A DNA stretch of 64,000 nucleotides from Bacillus sp. Marseille-P3661 (GCF_900240995.1 NZ_LT965954.1:631042-695041); one strand, 5' to 3'. Counted from the stretch's first letter, positions 16,840-27,633 are shown. Program-made: numbers and translations. Notes: generated by a model not told the origin, from the sequence alone.

Positions 16840-17223
16840 GTGGGATTTGATAACAACTTTTTAATATTTCAATTTATGCAAGTAATTGGCCCTATGTTTA
16901 TTTTGATTGTATTTGGATTTATTATCTTTCAATTCATTAAGGGCATAAAGCAATGGAATTATAATAATAAACAACCAATATTGGCTGTTTGGGCAAAAGT
17001 AGTCTCAAAACGGACACAAGTGAGCCACCGTCACCACGGGAATCCTAATGATAACATACACCATTCAAGCAGTAGTACAACGTACTTTACTACTTTCGAA
17101 GTTGAAAGTGGTGATCGTCTCGAATTTAGCATCAGCGGAAAAGAATATGGACAACTTGTTGAAGGTGACGTTGGAAAACTCAGCTTTCAAGGTACACGCT
17201 ACCTACAGTTTGAACGTCAATAA
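16840..17223 (+). CDS. DUF2500 family membrane protein
   Basis: A 127-residue protein with one N-terminal membrane segment (about residues 12-32) and a C-terminal soluble domain with the DUF2500 pattern: VWAKVVSKRTQV, a His/Ser-rich loop (HRHHGNPNDNIHHSSSSTTY), YFTTFEVESGDRLEF and GDVGKLSFQGTRYLQFER. Relatives have no known role. GTG start with AGGGGG upstream. Single gene with its own terminator, convergent with acsA. Confidence 0.82.
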   Translation: MGFDNNFLIFQFMQVIGPMFILIVFGFIIFQFIKGIKQWNYNNKQPILAVWAKVVSKRTQVSHRHHGNPNDNIHHSSSSTTYFTTFEVESGDRLEFSISGKEYGQLVEGDVGKLSFQGTRYLQFERQ

Positions 17224-17250
17224 AAAAACGCTCACTTAGGAGCGTTTTTT
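17222..17250. terminator. Terminator between DUF2500 gene and acsA
   Basis: AAAAAACGCTC pairs with GAGCGTTTTTT. The arms give T runs on both strands, so it may serve both convergent genes. Confidence 0.85.
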
Positions 17251-17257
17251 CATTAAG

Positions 17258-18979
17258 TTAGTCTTCCATTGTAGAAAGGTCCCCAGTTGGTAAACCAAGC
17301 TCCCATGCTTTGAGAACACGACGCATAATTTTCCCAGAACGTGTTTTAGGAATGCTTTGGCGAATCTCGATCATTCTTGGAGCAGCATGTGCTGCTAATC
17401 GTGTTTTGACAAATGTACGAATTTCCTCTTTCAATTCGTCACATTCTGTATAACCTTCACGCAGGGTGATAAATGCTTTTATTGCTTCACCACGTATTGG
17501 ATCTGGTACCCCGATTACACCAGCCTCGGCAACTGCAGGATGCTCCACTAATTTACTTTCAACTTCAAATGGTCCAACTCGTTCACCGGAAGTGTTAATA
17601 ACATCATCAACACGCCCCTCAAACCAGAAGTAACCATCCTCATCCATATACGCTGAATCTCCTGAAACAAACCAGCCGGTTTCAAAGTATTGCTCATACT
17701 TTTCTTTATTATTCCAAATTTCACGTACCATAGCAGGCCACTTTGGTTTAATCGCTAAATTCCCCATTCTTCTTGATGGCAATTCATTTCCTTGGTCGTC
17801 AATAATTGCAAGTTTAATACCAGGTAAAGGTTTTCCCATAGAGCCTGGACGAATTGGATTACAGCGGAAGTTCGCACATATAGATGATCCAGTTTCAGTC
17901 ATCCACCAGTTATCGTGGATTCTGTGATTTAAAGCATCTAATCCCCAACGGATCACCTCTGGGTTTAATGGTTCACCTGCTGATAAAATATGTCGTAAAT
18001 TAGATAAGTCAAATTTCTTCGGTAATTCATTACCCGAGGCCATTAATAAACGGAATGCAGTTGGAGCACTAAACCATACATTAACTGAATATTTCTCTAG
18101 AGTGGCATACCAATCTTCAGCTTTGAATCGACCTCCGCGAAGTACAACCGTGACACCATTTAGCCAGGGTGACCACATTCCTGCCGATGTCCCTGTTACC
18201 CAACCTGGATCCGCCGTACACCAATAGGTATCTCCCTCGCGAAGATCATATGTCCATTTTCCTGATAGATATTGATGTACCATTGCATCGTGAACTTGGA
18301 GTACCCCTTTTGGCTTACCGGTTGAACCAGATGTGTAGTGGAGCAACATCCCCGTTTCACGATTAACCCATTCGATTAAATACTCATCTGATATACTCAT
18401 TAAATCTTGATAGAGTACTTGGTATTCTTCTGTTTCCTTCTCAGCACCAACTACGATCACATGCTTAAGATTAGGAAGTTCATGAACCGGTATACGCTCT
18501 AATAACTCAGGGGTTGTAACAACTGCAACAGCACCACTATCACTTAGGCGATCTTTTACAGCTTCCTCCATGAAAGCTTCGAATAATGGCCCACCAATTG
18601 CTCCCATACGAATAATTCCAAGTAACGATATATATAATTCTGGACTACGTGGCATGAAGATGAAAACACGATCCCCTTTTTCAACACCATAGGAGGATAA
18701 TCCATTAGCAAATCTGCATGAAAGTTTTTGTAATTCCGTATAAGTATAACTTTCTTCGCGAATGCCATCCGTAAATAGTAATGCATGTTGGCTCCCCTTG
18801 CCTTCATTAACATGACGATCAATCGCCTCATATACCATATTAACGTTCCCAGTTTTAAACCAAGTAAAGTTTTCCTCTACCTTTTTCCAATCCATATTTA
18901 AGACGGCTTCATCATAATTTTTTAAATTTGCTGTTTCGTCAACCATTAAAATTTCCTGATTAATTGCATTCGCTGCCAT
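17258..18979 (-). CDS. acsA: Acetyl-CoA synthetase
   Basis: A 573-residue AMP-forming ligase that makes acetyl-CoA from acetate, ATP and CoA. Core motifs of the family are clear: YTSGSTGKPKG near residue 215, WWMTETGSS in the middle, SGDSAYMDEDGYFWFEGRVD, and the C-terminal SGKIMRR whose Lys is the usual regulatory acetylation site. Length matches B. subtilis AcsA. The acuABC genes that control AcsA acetylation in B. subtilis are not adjacent. Together with aceBA elsewhere in the window it points to growth on acetate. Confidence 0.95.
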   Translation of the reverse strand: MAANAINQEILMVDETANLKNYDEAVLNMDWKKVEENFTWFKTGNVNMVYEAIDRHVNEGKGSQHALLFTDGIREESYTYTELQKLSCRFANGLSSYGVEKGDRVFIFMPRSPELYISLLGIIRMGAIGGPLFEAFMEEAVKDRLSDSGAVAVVTTPELLERIPVHELPNLKHVIVVGAEKETEEYQVLYQDLMSISDEYLIEWVNRETGMLLHYTSGSTGKPKGVLQVHDAMVHQYLSGKWTYDLREGDTYWCTADPGWVTGTSAGMWSPWLNGVTVVLRGGRFKAEDWYATLEKYSVNVWFSAPTAFRLLMASGNELPKKFDLSNLRHILSAGEPLNPEVIRWGLDALNHRIHDNWWMTETGSSICANFRCNPIRPGSMGKPLPGIKLAIIDDQGNELPSRRMGNLAIKPKWPAMVREIWNNKEKYEQYFETGWFVSGDSAYMDEDGYFWFEGRVDDVINTSGERVGPFEVESKLVEHPAVAEAGVIGVPDPIRGEAIKAFITLREGYTECDELKEEIRTFVKTRLAAHAAPRMIEIRQSIPKTRSGKIMRRVLKAWELGLPTGDLSTMED

Positions 18980-19147
18980 ATCCTCTTGACCCCCTCAATT
19001 CAAAAGTTTATTGTTATATAACACAATACCATAGAAATTGAGGTCTTTGTATAACTTTTTGAATGTTCTCATAATTTTGTAATAGTTTTATAAAAAGATA
19101 TGTTGTTACTACCTCAACGAATGAAAACGCAACCACTTTTGTCGGTA

Positions 19148-19213
19148 TAAAAAAACGCATGTTCTAGAAATAAAGGTCAATGTGCTACACCCTATTTCCA
19201 AAACATGCATTTC
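19148..19213 (-). terminator. Intrinsic terminator of addBA
   Basis: On the minus strand a long imperfect stem (AAATGCATGTTTTGGAAATA with TATTTCTAGAACATGCGTTT) is followed by a T run. It lies 21 bases past the addA stop. Confidence 0.7.
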
Positions 19214-19234
19214 CACTACTGTTATACAACAAAG

Positions 19235-22200
19235 CTACATTTTAATCATATTTCCACCATCAAAGAAATATAGATAAGTTTCTATACTAGGCACCCTCCA
19301 AATTTCTCTAAGTGCTCGGCTATATAAATCAACTTGCAATTGATAACGATCTTTTAAAACAGGCTTTGCCTTCTCAAATGATGTAAAACGATCCTTAATT
19401 GAATCAGTTTTATAATCGATGAGCACAAGACCCTTTTCATCTTCGAAGATACAATCAATTACCCCTTGTACTAATACATTCGCATTGTCCTCGACAGGAC
19501 TTACCCAATCTGGATATGTTTCAGAGGCAGGTAGCGCTAAGCTAAATGGAACTTCTCGTCGTACCATATTGGCAGCAACCAATCTTTGTCCTAGCTCACT
19601 TTCAAAAAATGATAATATATATGGTAATTCTATTATGTTTGCTTGCTCTTCCGTTAATAATTCTTTTCTTGTCATAGTTGCAATCTGCTCCAGAATTGAG
19701 TTTTCTGAAATTGGAGCTTTTAAATCAATATGCTGCATGACCATATGCATAGCGGTTCCTTTTTCGGCAGCTGTTAAAGACTTTTCTTGCAAAAATCTAG
19801 GTCGATCTGCGATAGGTGCACGATATTTTTTTATTAAACTTTGATCAGAATAGGAATCATGCGTTTCTTTTCTTGATTTTATTTCAGAAACAGACTGTTT
19901 TGACCGTTTTATTTGCGATTTTTCAAAAGGATATTTCCATGAAAGTCGCTCAAATACTGTATCTTTATGGTCACTTTGAACATCTATCTGCTCCCACATT
20001 TCAATAGATTTTAATATATCCGAATTTTGTTCTGTAATTTCCTTATCTATGACAGGAAAATTTTCTGCATTAAATAATGTAATTTCCCATTTGGCTGGAT
20101 GGATATGCAATTCATTTTTACTAGCAAGAGTATTACCTTCATTCAATAAGTGGCCATCTTGATGGCGAATGAGTGCAGGACCGATCCAGTCTAAATAACT
20201 CCTTGCTCTAGATCTACTATAATCAGGCAACAAAATCTCATCTGTTTCCGCTTGTTGTCTCCATCTTTCAAGGCTTTTACTTCCGTCTTTTACTGTTCCC
20301 ACAAGATATAACTTCTCTTTTGCACGTGTTAAGGCCACATAAAGAACACGCATTTCCTCGGCAAGTAATTCCATTTGCATTCTTCTTTTTATTGCTAACA
20401 ATGGCAGCGTAGGATAACTAATCCTTAACTTAGGGTTAACTAGTTTAGAACCGAAGCCTAGTTCTTTATGAAGCAATACTTTTTTTCGTAAATCTTGCAT
20501 ATTAAACTGTCGACCAAGACCAGCTGCAAATACGACTGGGAACTCCAACCCTTTACTTTTGTGTATGGTCATCATTCGTACCACATCTTCTTGTTCACCA
20601 AGTGCACGTGCAGTTCCTAAATCTTCGCCACGGTCTTGCATTCTTTCAACAAAGCGGAGAAATCTAAATAATCCTCGAAACGATGTTTCCTCATATTGTT
20701 TTGCACGATCATAGAGCGCCCTTAAATTAGCTTGTCTTTGTTTTCCGCCAGTCATTCCCCCAACATAGTCATAATAGCCGGTTTCACGATATAGTTGCCA
20801 AATCAATTCCGCCAATCCACCTTGTCTTGCACGAGTTCTCCATCCATTGAGGTTTTCATAGAAGTGCTTTAACTTATTAACAAGGACAGAATTCTCTCCT
20901 GACTTGACATATCCCTTGACGGCGTCAAAGAAATGGGTATGTTTCTCATGTATTCTTATCTGAGATAATTCTTCCTCATTCAAACCACAAATCGGTGAAC
21001 GAAGAACAGCTACAACCGGTATATCTTGATATGGGTTATCAATCACTTTTAATAATGACATCATAACAGACACTTCTACCGCATTAAAATATCCAGAAGA
21101 TAACTCAGCATAAACGGGTATGCCTAGCTCTTTTAACTCATCCATAATGGTCTCAGCCCATGGCATCGACCTAAGCAAAATAACAATATCACGATAGGTT
21201 ATATTCCGAACATGCCCTTTATGGTCAATGACTTTAAATGGACGTTCAATCAATTCTTTAATTTTCTGCCCAATTATTTTTGCCTCTAATTGAGCGGCCT
21301 CTAATTCAGATACATCAATAGCAGGCTCTTGTTCATCATCATCGTTTTTTTCTTCGGCAGTTGGATCCTTGCGATCCATTAATAGTAATTCAGCTGCAGT
21401 TTCTGATGATGGGGGATACGATTCGTTCCCAAGCTTAAGTTCAGCATCTTCGTCGTACTCAATTTCCCCAACACTTTCATTCATAATTTGTTTAAAAATA
21501 AAATTTGTACCATCTAAAACTTCGGCACGACTTCGGAAATTTCTGGACAAATCAATTCGGACACCTTCACATTCCTCCGAATAGTTTTTATTAAATTGCT
21601 TATATTTCATTAAAAATAATTGAGGTTCTGCTAGTCGAAAGCGATAAATACTTTGTTTCACATCCCCCACCATGAATAAATTATCACCACAAGTGATTAA
21701 TTGAATAAGCGTTTCTTGAACAAAATTTGTATCTTGATATTCATCAACCAATACTTCTTTAAATAAATCCTTAAAATCTTGAGCTACATCAGATGGTACA
21801 AGGACATCTTTCGTTGAGGTTGGATCTTTAAGAATATCTAGGCAAAAATGTTCTAAATCAGCGAAATCAACAATTCCTTTTTCTTTTTTTACTTTTTGGT
21901 ATCTAGTTGCAAACTCCTTAACTAGTGCAATTAATGTTTTGATAACTGGCTCCATTTCTTGTAAATCTTGAAGTAGCTTATCAGGATGCCGACTAAAGAG
22001 CTCTTCCTGTAACTTTGTAATTAAACCTTTAATCTGATCTCGAATAGATTTAACATTCTCTTGCAGACTCTTATCTATATCCGCTCCTCTGCAAGGCTTT
22101 AATTTCCCAAACTTAACTTCAATCATTTCCTCATAAAGAGAAAACCAAGACAAATCACATACCTTTAATAGCTTTTCAATTATTACACTGTCTTCAAGTA

Positions 22201-22975
22201 GATTGTCCGCATATGGAGCAGGACCTCCAGGTTGTCTGGTTATCTGTAATCCTTTCTGAAGTAATTCCTGACAGCCGTTTAATTGGAGTTTAATATCTTC
22301 CTTTAAATCATTCATCCATGGTAACCTATCAATTTCAGTAATGCGTGCAAGTTCATATGCATTTGAAATTTGATCTAACCACTCATTTGGCCATGGATAT
22401 GAACGTGAAAAGTCATACAGCTTCCGAACTAATAGTTGAAGTTCTAAGTCACTGCGATCATTGCTATAACGATCTACAAGTTCAAAAAACTGCTCATTAT
22501 CTTCAAAGCTATATTGCTCTTCAAATAATTCTTCCATCACTTCTTCCATTAACAGTTCCGCCTCAGTACCATCCGCTATTCGAAAACCTGGGTCAAGGTC
22601 GATCTTATAATAATACTTTTGCAACACATTTAAACAAAAAGAATGTAGTGTGGAAATAGACGCCCGGTTCAACAACGTTAATTGTTTTCTTAAATGTAGA
22701 GAGGATGGATAACTAGCAATCTCCTTTTCCAGAGCCTCACCAATTCGCTTTCTCATTTCAGCTGCAGCCGCATTTGTAAAAGTTACGATTAACAATCGGT
22801 CAACATCAACTGGATCAGCAACAGCTGTTATTTTCTTGATAATTCTTTCAACTAGTACTGCTGTTTTTCCCGACCCTGCAGCTGCAGCAACCAAAACATC
22901 CTTTCCACTCGTAACAATTGCCCTCCATTGATCATCGGTCCATTTACTATTTTCTGGCTTAGGAACATTATTCAT
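19235..22975 (-). CDS. addA: ATP-dependent helicase/nuclease subunit A
   Basis: A 1246-residue UvrD/Rep-type helicase with a C-terminal RecB-family nuclease. Walker A AAAGSGKT (31-38), helicase motifs LLIVTFTNAAAAEMRKR, LVDEYQDTN, GDVKQSIYRFR, DLSRNFRS and the late RVLYVALTRAKEKL are present. The nuclease centre VLIDYKTDS is near the C-terminus. AddAB resects double-strand breaks, recognises Chi and loads RecA. Its start overlaps the end of addB by eight bases, so the two are coupled. sbcDC, which follow addA in B. subtilis, are absent here. Confidence 0.97.
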   Translation of the reverse strand: MNNVPKPENSKWTDDQWRAIVTSGKDVLVAAAAGSGKTAVLVERIIKKITAVADPVDVDRLLIVTFTNAAAAEMRKRIGEALEKEIASYPSSLHLRKQLTLLNRASISTLHSFCLNVLQKYYYKIDLDPGFRIADGTEAELLMEEVMEELFEEQYSFEDNEQFFELVDRYSNDRSDLELQLLVRKLYDFSRSYPWPNEWLDQISNAYELARITEIDRLPWMNDLKEDIKLQLNGCQELLQKGLQITRQPGGPAPYADNLLEDSVIIEKLLKVCDLSWFSLYEEMIEVKFGKLKPCRGADIDKSLQENVKSIRDQIKGLITKLQEELFSRHPDKLLQDLQEMEPVIKTLIALVKEFATRYQKVKKEKGIVDFADLEHFCLDILKDPTSTKDVLVPSDVAQDFKDLFKEVLVDEYQDTNFVQETLIQLITCGDNLFMVGDVKQSIYRFRLAEPQLFLMKYKQFNKNYSEECEGVRIDLSRNFRSRAEVLDGTNFIFKQIMNESVGEIEYDEDAELKLGNESYPPSSETAAELLLMDRKDPTAEEKNDDDEQEPAIDVSELEAAQLEAKIIGQKIKELIERPFKVIDHKGHVRNITYRDIVILLRSMPWAETIMDELKELGIPVYAELSSGYFNAVEVSVMMSLLKVIDNPYQDIPVVAVLRSPICGLNEEELSQIRIHEKHTHFFDAVKGYVKSGENSVLVNKLKHFYENLNGWRTRARQGGLAELIWQLYRETGYYDYVGGMTGGKQRQANLRALYDRAKQYEETSFRGLFRFLRFVERMQDRGEDLGTARALGEQEDVVRMMTIHKSKGLEFPVVFAAGLGRQFNMQDLRKKVLLHKELGFGSKLVNPKLRISYPTLPLLAIKRRMQMELLAEEMRVLYVALTRAKEKLYLVGTVKDGSKSLERWRQQAETDEILLPDYSRSRARSYLDWIGPALIRHQDGHLLNEGNTLASKNELHIHPAKWEITLFNAENFPVIDKEITEQNSDILKSIEMWEQIDVQSDHKDTVFERLSWKYPFEKSQIKRSKQSVSEIKSRKETHDSYSDQSLIKKYRAPIADRPRFLQEKSLTAAEKGTAMHMVMQHIDLKAPISENSILEQIATMTRKELLTEEQANIIELPYILSFFESELGQRLVAANMVRREVPFSLALPASETYPDWVSPVEDNANVLVQGVIDCIFEDEKGLVLIDYKTDSIKDRFTSFEKAKPVLKDRYQLQVDLYSRALREIWRVPSIETYLYFFDGGNMIKM

Positions 22976-25900
22976 CCAGTGAGCCTCCCTCCAAACGAAT
23001 TTTTTCTAATACATCGTCAGACTTTTGTAATTGCAAAGTCTTATATTCATTTTCTTGTAAAGAACGATCAAATTGACAGATAGACTTGTAAGAACAGAAT
23101 GTACATGGTGTACGGTCTTTAATTTTATATGGTGCAATATCAATTACTCCATCGGTAATATCTGTTCCGATACTTTGAATTTTATTGCGTACATATTTTC
23201 TTAGGTGACCGAAGTCCTCCTGACTGGCTATCGACGAACTACTGTAAAACCCTCCGTCTTTCTTCATAGCAACTGGAATAATATCTGAATAGCCTGTTTC
23301 AAGTGTTTGATCCATTAACTGTACTGATTCCTTCTCACCTAACAATAATCCTTTCATCTTAAACTGCTTAAAAATTTCTTTTTCAATTTGTTCAAATGTT
23401 GGTATCGTTGATTTATTAAGCATCGGGTTATGAACATGAAAATATAAAACCCCTGCTGGCAAAGCATCCGTTCCAAGCCACTGTTTTGAATTTGTTATAA
23501 CTACGTCTAAATATGTTAACATTTGCAAGGCCAAGCCATAGTAAACTTCAGACAAATTCAGTTGTGTTTGACTTGATTTATAATCGATTACCCTTAAGAA
23601 GACGCCCTTCTCTCCAACAGATTTATCTACCCGGTCGATACGACCGACCACTTCCATTGAACAACCGTTTTTCAAAGTAAATTGTAATGGCGGTAAAGCC
23701 CCTTTTGAACCAAATGCTAGTTCCAATCCAATTGGAGTAAAGCCACTTACCTTTGCATGTTCACTTAAGATAATAGAAGCTCGTCCAACTACTTGTTGCA
23801 GTTTCCTTTTAATATAATGAAAACGATTGTTACTTAGTAAGATCTCTTTTTGGATATTTGGAGCTAATTTTTCAACCATCATAAACGCGAGTTGTTCACA
23901 TTCCTTTTTAGTTAACAGTGCCCAATTCAGGTTATTTTCTTGAATATAGTCTGTCATCATTTTTAAAGCAGCGTGAAACAATTGACCAATATCAGGGGCT
24001 TCTAATCTAAAAATTTGCCGTTCTTCTAGTTTTAAACCATACGATATAAATTGTGAAAACGGACAAGACTGAAATAACTCCATCCGGGATACGCTAGCCT
24101 GAATATGATCACCGTATAGCAGCTTACTCACCTGCTGGGTTAATCGTTCAGGTTTATTAATAAAAAATAAACTTCCCAAAATTCTACTTGCCTGCATTCC
24201 TAGTTCTTTATTGTTAACAAACCAGTTATATACATCCCACCATATTGGTTCAATTGGATAGCCTCTTTTCCAACTCTGTAATTGAGCAGAAAGATATGAT
24301 AAAGTTTTTTGAGGATTTGTAATATAACACAATTGTTCCGCTATTGGTTCTTCATTCGGCTCATTTAATACTAATCTCTCCTGTAGAGCAGGATACAAGT
24401 CTTTTAATCTATTAATTAATAAAGACGGAACTAAAGCTTTTCCTTCTTCATCTGCAATTGGGTAGCTAATCCAAAGTTGATCTGATGCACTAGTTAGCGC
24501 CATATATATTAAAAATTGTTCATCTAATAGCTGTTGCATACTACCAGGAGCTAAGGTAAATGCATTAGTCGATAAGAACTCTCTTTCCTCTTCTGTTATA
24601 ACGCCTTCTTCTACTGGCTTTAATGGAATTACACCATCGTTCGCTCCCAATATAAATGTACATTTCAAATTTGAAAAACGAGATCGCTCCATATCACCAA
24701 CCAACACCTGATCCATCGCTGGAGGTACAGTTGCAAAATGCATGCTTTCAAGTCCAGTTTGAATCATATTTTTAAATAACTCGAGCGATATCTTTTCATC
24801 ACCTATTAATGAGACCATTTGATCTAATAAGTTAATAATCGCTTGCCATACTTGGCTGTGTTCTCTGGATTCAATTAAGTCACCTTTTTCTTCGGCTTCG
24901 TAACATAATTGATCCATTTTCTTGGGAATATTAAGTCCTTCGAGAAAATAATATATTGCTTCACAATAGTCACGACCCGTTTTTGCCTTTTTTAATCGTT
25001 TTTCAAAAGCTATAAAAGGGGTTGTTACTAAATTCCGCAATTTATTAATCATAGTTTCGAACTGCATCTCTTTATCAGTCTTAGCTATATTTTGACCTTC
25101 AATTGAGTAAAAACGACGGTATGACCAGGGCTTGGAATCTATCCACTTTTTCCCTTGAATACCATAAGCAAGTACATAGTTTTCGAATTGATCCATCTCT
25201 TCACGCAGCTTATCGCGTTGACTTTCCAACGGATATAATAAATCGGTTTTAATACATCGAAAAATAGGTTCATATCTCCATTGACCTTGGACAACATCTA
25301 AACAAGAACGAATAAGCTCGATAAGCGGATGATTTAACATCGATCGTTTCTGATCAAGAAAAAGAGGAATATCAAAATCATCAAATACTGTTTCTAACAA
25401 ATTATGATAGCTGGCCCCATTTCGAAGTAAAATAGCAAAGTCTCGCCATCGATAATTAGTTTCTTTTACTAGACGTATCATTTCTCTTGCTACACTTTCT
25501 ACTTCTGCACGACGATTTACTGCACAATTTAATTTAATATTTATTATTTCTTCTGAAAATGTTTGAGTAGGCCGGCTATCATAGTGTTTCTCTAAATGCG
25601 CTAGAGATGGAGAGCCTTTAAAGCGTACCGTTTCATGTAATAGCTCTGGATTTTCTATTTCTACATTATTATCCCTAGCAATGGTTAATAATTGATTATA
25701 TGTTTTATTAGTAACTTGAAAGAGACTAAGTTCATGAACGACCGCATCTACTGATATAGGATCCATAGTTAAGCCAATCGTCACTCGCTTACAAGCCTTT
25801 AAAAGTTCTCGTAAAACCTCTAATTCCTGTGGCGTAAAGTTATGGAAGCCATCAATATAAACTTCTGTTTCCTTAAGTTCAGTTGATTTCGGAATATTTT

Positions 25901-26480
25901 CAGCTAATAAACGCAAATAATCTTCTGAATCTACATATTGTGATAGTAAGGATCTCTCGTAATCTTGATAAATTAATTGAAAATCAGCTAACTTTTCTAA
26001 CAATACCTCTTTATTTGTATGTTGCTTTTCAAGATTACTTAACTCTTTACGTTTTTCCTCTAATAAATCTGGAGTCACACAATATCGTTTAAATTCAGCA
26101 ATGATATCCTCAAGTTGTTTAATGAACCCATTTTGATCAGCTGCTCTAGTAAACACTTTTAACTCATCTTTCCGATATTCAATAATTTTCCTGAGTAACA
26201 TGTGTAGACCAACATTATCAAGATGAAATCTTGCAAACCCTCCCGTTTCCTGGAGGATCCTCCATGCTAATCTTGTAAAACTAAATACCTGCGCACGCAA
26301 TAATCCTTTAATTCCAGGTGTATTGATTAATTGATACTCTACCTGAAATGACATTTGATCTGGCACAAGATATATAATTGGCGAACCTGTTGGATTTTCA
26401 ATTAACTGGTTCCTTACCTCATTTAATTGAAATGTAGATTTCCCACTCCCTGAGCGTCCTAAAATAAATCGTAAAGACAT
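22968..26480 (-). CDS. addB: ATP-dependent helicase/nuclease subunit B
   Basis: A 1170-residue subunit of AddAB. It has an N-terminal Walker A (GRSGSGKS, residues 8-15), an inactive-helicase middle with the Chi-recognition role known in the family, and a C-terminal nuclease with RVIDYKSSQT. The iron-sulphur cluster cysteines are visible: FQSCPFSQF at about residue 800 and CTFCSYKSIC near 1130. GGGGGAG precedes the ATG at 26480; a TTG one codon earlier is the alternative. About 250 bases upstream of it show no gene before the tRNA cluster terminator. Confidence 0.96.
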   Translation of the reverse strand: MSLRFILGRSGSGKSTFQLNEVRNQLIENPTGSPIIYLVPDQMSFQVEYQLINTPGIKGLLRAQVFSFTRLAWRILQETGGFARFHLDNVGLHMLLRKIIEYRKDELKVFTRAADQNGFIKQLEDIIAEFKRYCVTPDLLEEKRKELSNLEKQHTNKEVLLEKLADFQLIYQDYERSLLSQYVDSEDYLRLLAENIPKSTELKETEVYIDGFHNFTPQELEVLRELLKACKRVTIGLTMDPISVDAVVHELSLFQVTNKTYNQLLTIARDNNVEIENPELLHETVRFKGSPSLAHLEKHYDSRPTQTFSEEIINIKLNCAVNRRAEVESVAREMIRLVKETNYRWRDFAILLRNGASYHNLLETVFDDFDIPLFLDQKRSMLNHPLIELIRSCLDVVQGQWRYEPIFRCIKTDLLYPLESQRDKLREEMDQFENYVLAYGIQGKKWIDSKPWSYRRFYSIEGQNIAKTDKEMQFETMINKLRNLVTTPFIAFEKRLKKAKTGRDYCEAIYYFLEGLNIPKKMDQLCYEAEEKGDLIESREHSQVWQAIINLLDQMVSLIGDEKISLELFKNMIQTGLESMHFATVPPAMDQVLVGDMERSRFSNLKCTFILGANDGVIPLKPVEEGVITEEEREFLSTNAFTLAPGSMQQLLDEQFLIYMALTSASDQLWISYPIADEEGKALVPSLLINRLKDLYPALQERLVLNEPNEEPIAEQLCYITNPQKTLSYLSAQLQSWKRGYPIEPIWWDVYNWFVNNKELGMQASRILGSLFFINKPERLTQQVSKLLYGDHIQASVSRMELFQSCPFSQFISYGLKLEERQIFRLEAPDIGQLFHAALKMMTDYIQENNLNWALLTKKECEQLAFMMVEKLAPNIQKEILLSNNRFHYIKRKLQQVVGRASIILSEHAKVSGFTPIGLELAFGSKGALPPLQFTLKNGCSMEVVGRIDRVDKSVGEKGVFLRVIDYKSSQTQLNLSEVYYGLALQMLTYLDVVITNSKQWLGTDALPAGVLYFHVHNPMLNKSTIPTFEQIEKEIFKQFKMKGLLLGEKESVQLMDQTLETGYSDIIPVAMKKDGGFYSSSSIASQEDFGHLRKYVRNKIQSIGTDITDGVIDIAPYKIKDRTPCTFCSYKSICQFDRSLQENEYKTLQLQKSDDVLEKIRLEGGSLDE

Positions 26481-26730
26481 CAAACTCCCCCTAACGACTA
26501 GCTATATAGTATTATCTCATGTCTCACATTCAGATGATAATAATTTTGTTCTGTAAGTAAAATCCATTACTAGAAATTAATTTATTAGTGAAATACTAAC
26601 GTTGGAAAATTATGAAGACAAATGAATGAACCCTATTTTAACAAATAAGGTTTTTGAGGATCAATCAGGAAATTTTTCACTTATTCTTATAAAGGTTCGG
26701 TATGTCCTTCAAAATATAAAGTCTTTCTAT

Positions 26731-26766
26731 AAAAAAAAGATCAAGAGGATAATTACCTCTTGATCT
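26731..26766 (-). terminator. Terminator of the rrn-tRNA transcript
   Basis: AGATCAAGAGG (26738-26748) pairs perfectly with CCTCTTGATCT (26756-26766). On the minus strand eight T follow. It is just past the last tRNA gene; T runs on both sides would also permit use on the plus strand. Confidence 0.9.
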
Positions 26767-26777
26767 CTTTTTTTTGA

Positions 26778-26849
26778 TGACCCGTACGGGATTCGAACCC
26801 GTGTTACCGCCGTGAAAGGGCGGTGTCTTAACCGCTTGACCAACGGGCC
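26778..26849 (-). tRNA. tRNA-Glu (UUC)
   Basis: A 72-base cloverleaf, anticodon TTC in CCGCCCTTTCACGGCGG. CCA is not encoded. Last of the 21 tRNAs. Confidence 0.95.
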
Positions 26850-26867
26850 ATATTTATTACCTTCTGC

Positions 26868-26958
26868 TGGCGGAGAAGGAGGGATTTGAACCCTCGCGCC
26901 AGTTACCCGACCTACACCCTTAGCAGGGGCGCCTCTTCAGCCACTTGAGTACTTCTCC
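26868..26958 (-). tRNA. tRNA-Ser (GCU)
   Basis: Class II tRNA with long variable arm, anticodon GCT; CCA encoded. Confidence 0.95.
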
Positions 26959-26961
26959 GAA

Positions 26962-27036
26962 TGGCTCCACAGGCAGGATTCGAACCTGCGACCGATCGGT
27001 TAACAGCCGATAGCTCTACCACTGAGCTACTGTGGA
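26962..27036 (-). tRNA. tRNA-Asn (GUU)
   Basis: Acceptor TCCACAG/CTGTGGA, anticodon GTT, CCA encoded. Only three bases separate it from the Ser gene. Confidence 0.95.
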
Positions 27037-27042
27037 AGAAAA

Positions 27043-27116
<74 letters not shown>

Positions 27117-27126
27117 ATATTGTAAA

Positions 27127-27200
27127 TGGAGCGGGTGATGGGAATCGAACCCACGACAACAGCTTGGAAGGCTGTAGTTTTACCACTAAACTACACCCGC
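27127..27200 (-). tRNA. tRNA-Gly (UCC)
   Basis: Acceptor GCGGGTG/CACCCGC, anticodon TCC, CCA encoded. Confidence 0.95.
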
Positions 27201-27212
27201 ATATAAATTATA

Positions 27213-27287
27213 TGGCTGGGCTAGCTGGATTCGAACCAGCGCATGACGGAGTCAAAGTCCGTTGCCTTACCGCTTGGCTATAGCCCA
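27213..27287 (-). tRNA. tRNA-Gln (UUG)
   Basis: Acceptor TGGGCTA/TAGCCCA, anticodon TTG, CCA encoded. Confidence 0.95.
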
Positions 27288-27300
27288 ACAAAGTAATTAA

Positions 27301-27376
<76 letters not shown>

Positions 27377-27385
27377 GTAATAATA

Positions 27386-27478
27386 TGGCGGAGGAAGAGG
27401 GATTCGAACCCCCGCGCGGTTTAACCCGCCTGTCGGTTTTCAAGACCGATCCCTTCAGCCGGACTTGGGTATTCCTCC
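27386..27478 (-). tRNA. tRNA-Ser (UGA)
   Basis: Class II tRNA with long variable arm, anticodon TGA, CCA encoded. Confidence 0.95.
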
Positions 27479-27499
27479 GCAATGAATAATTTAATAAAG

Positions 27500-27573
27500 T
27501 GGACCCTGCAGGACTCGAACCTGCGACCGATCGGTTATGAGCCGATAGCTCTAACCAGCTGAGCTAAGGGTCC
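27500..27573 (-). tRNA. tRNA-Ile2 (CAU, lysidine type)
   Basis: Anticodon CAT, but the body (GGACCCTTAGCTCAGCTGG) and the CGGCTCATAACCG loop match the Bacillus tRNA-Ile that reads AUA after lysidine modification, not the elongator Met next door. No encoded CCA. Confidence 0.8.
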
Positions 27574-27633
27574 ATGCAATTATAAGTTTACATACTTTTA
27601 TATTATAATAAGCTATAAAAATATGTTTTGTAA

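Noticed and set aside
27500-27573. Second elongator tRNA-Met
   Set aside because: The anticodon is CAT, but the body matches tRNA-Ile2, which reads AUA after lysidine modification. The real elongator Met is the next gene.
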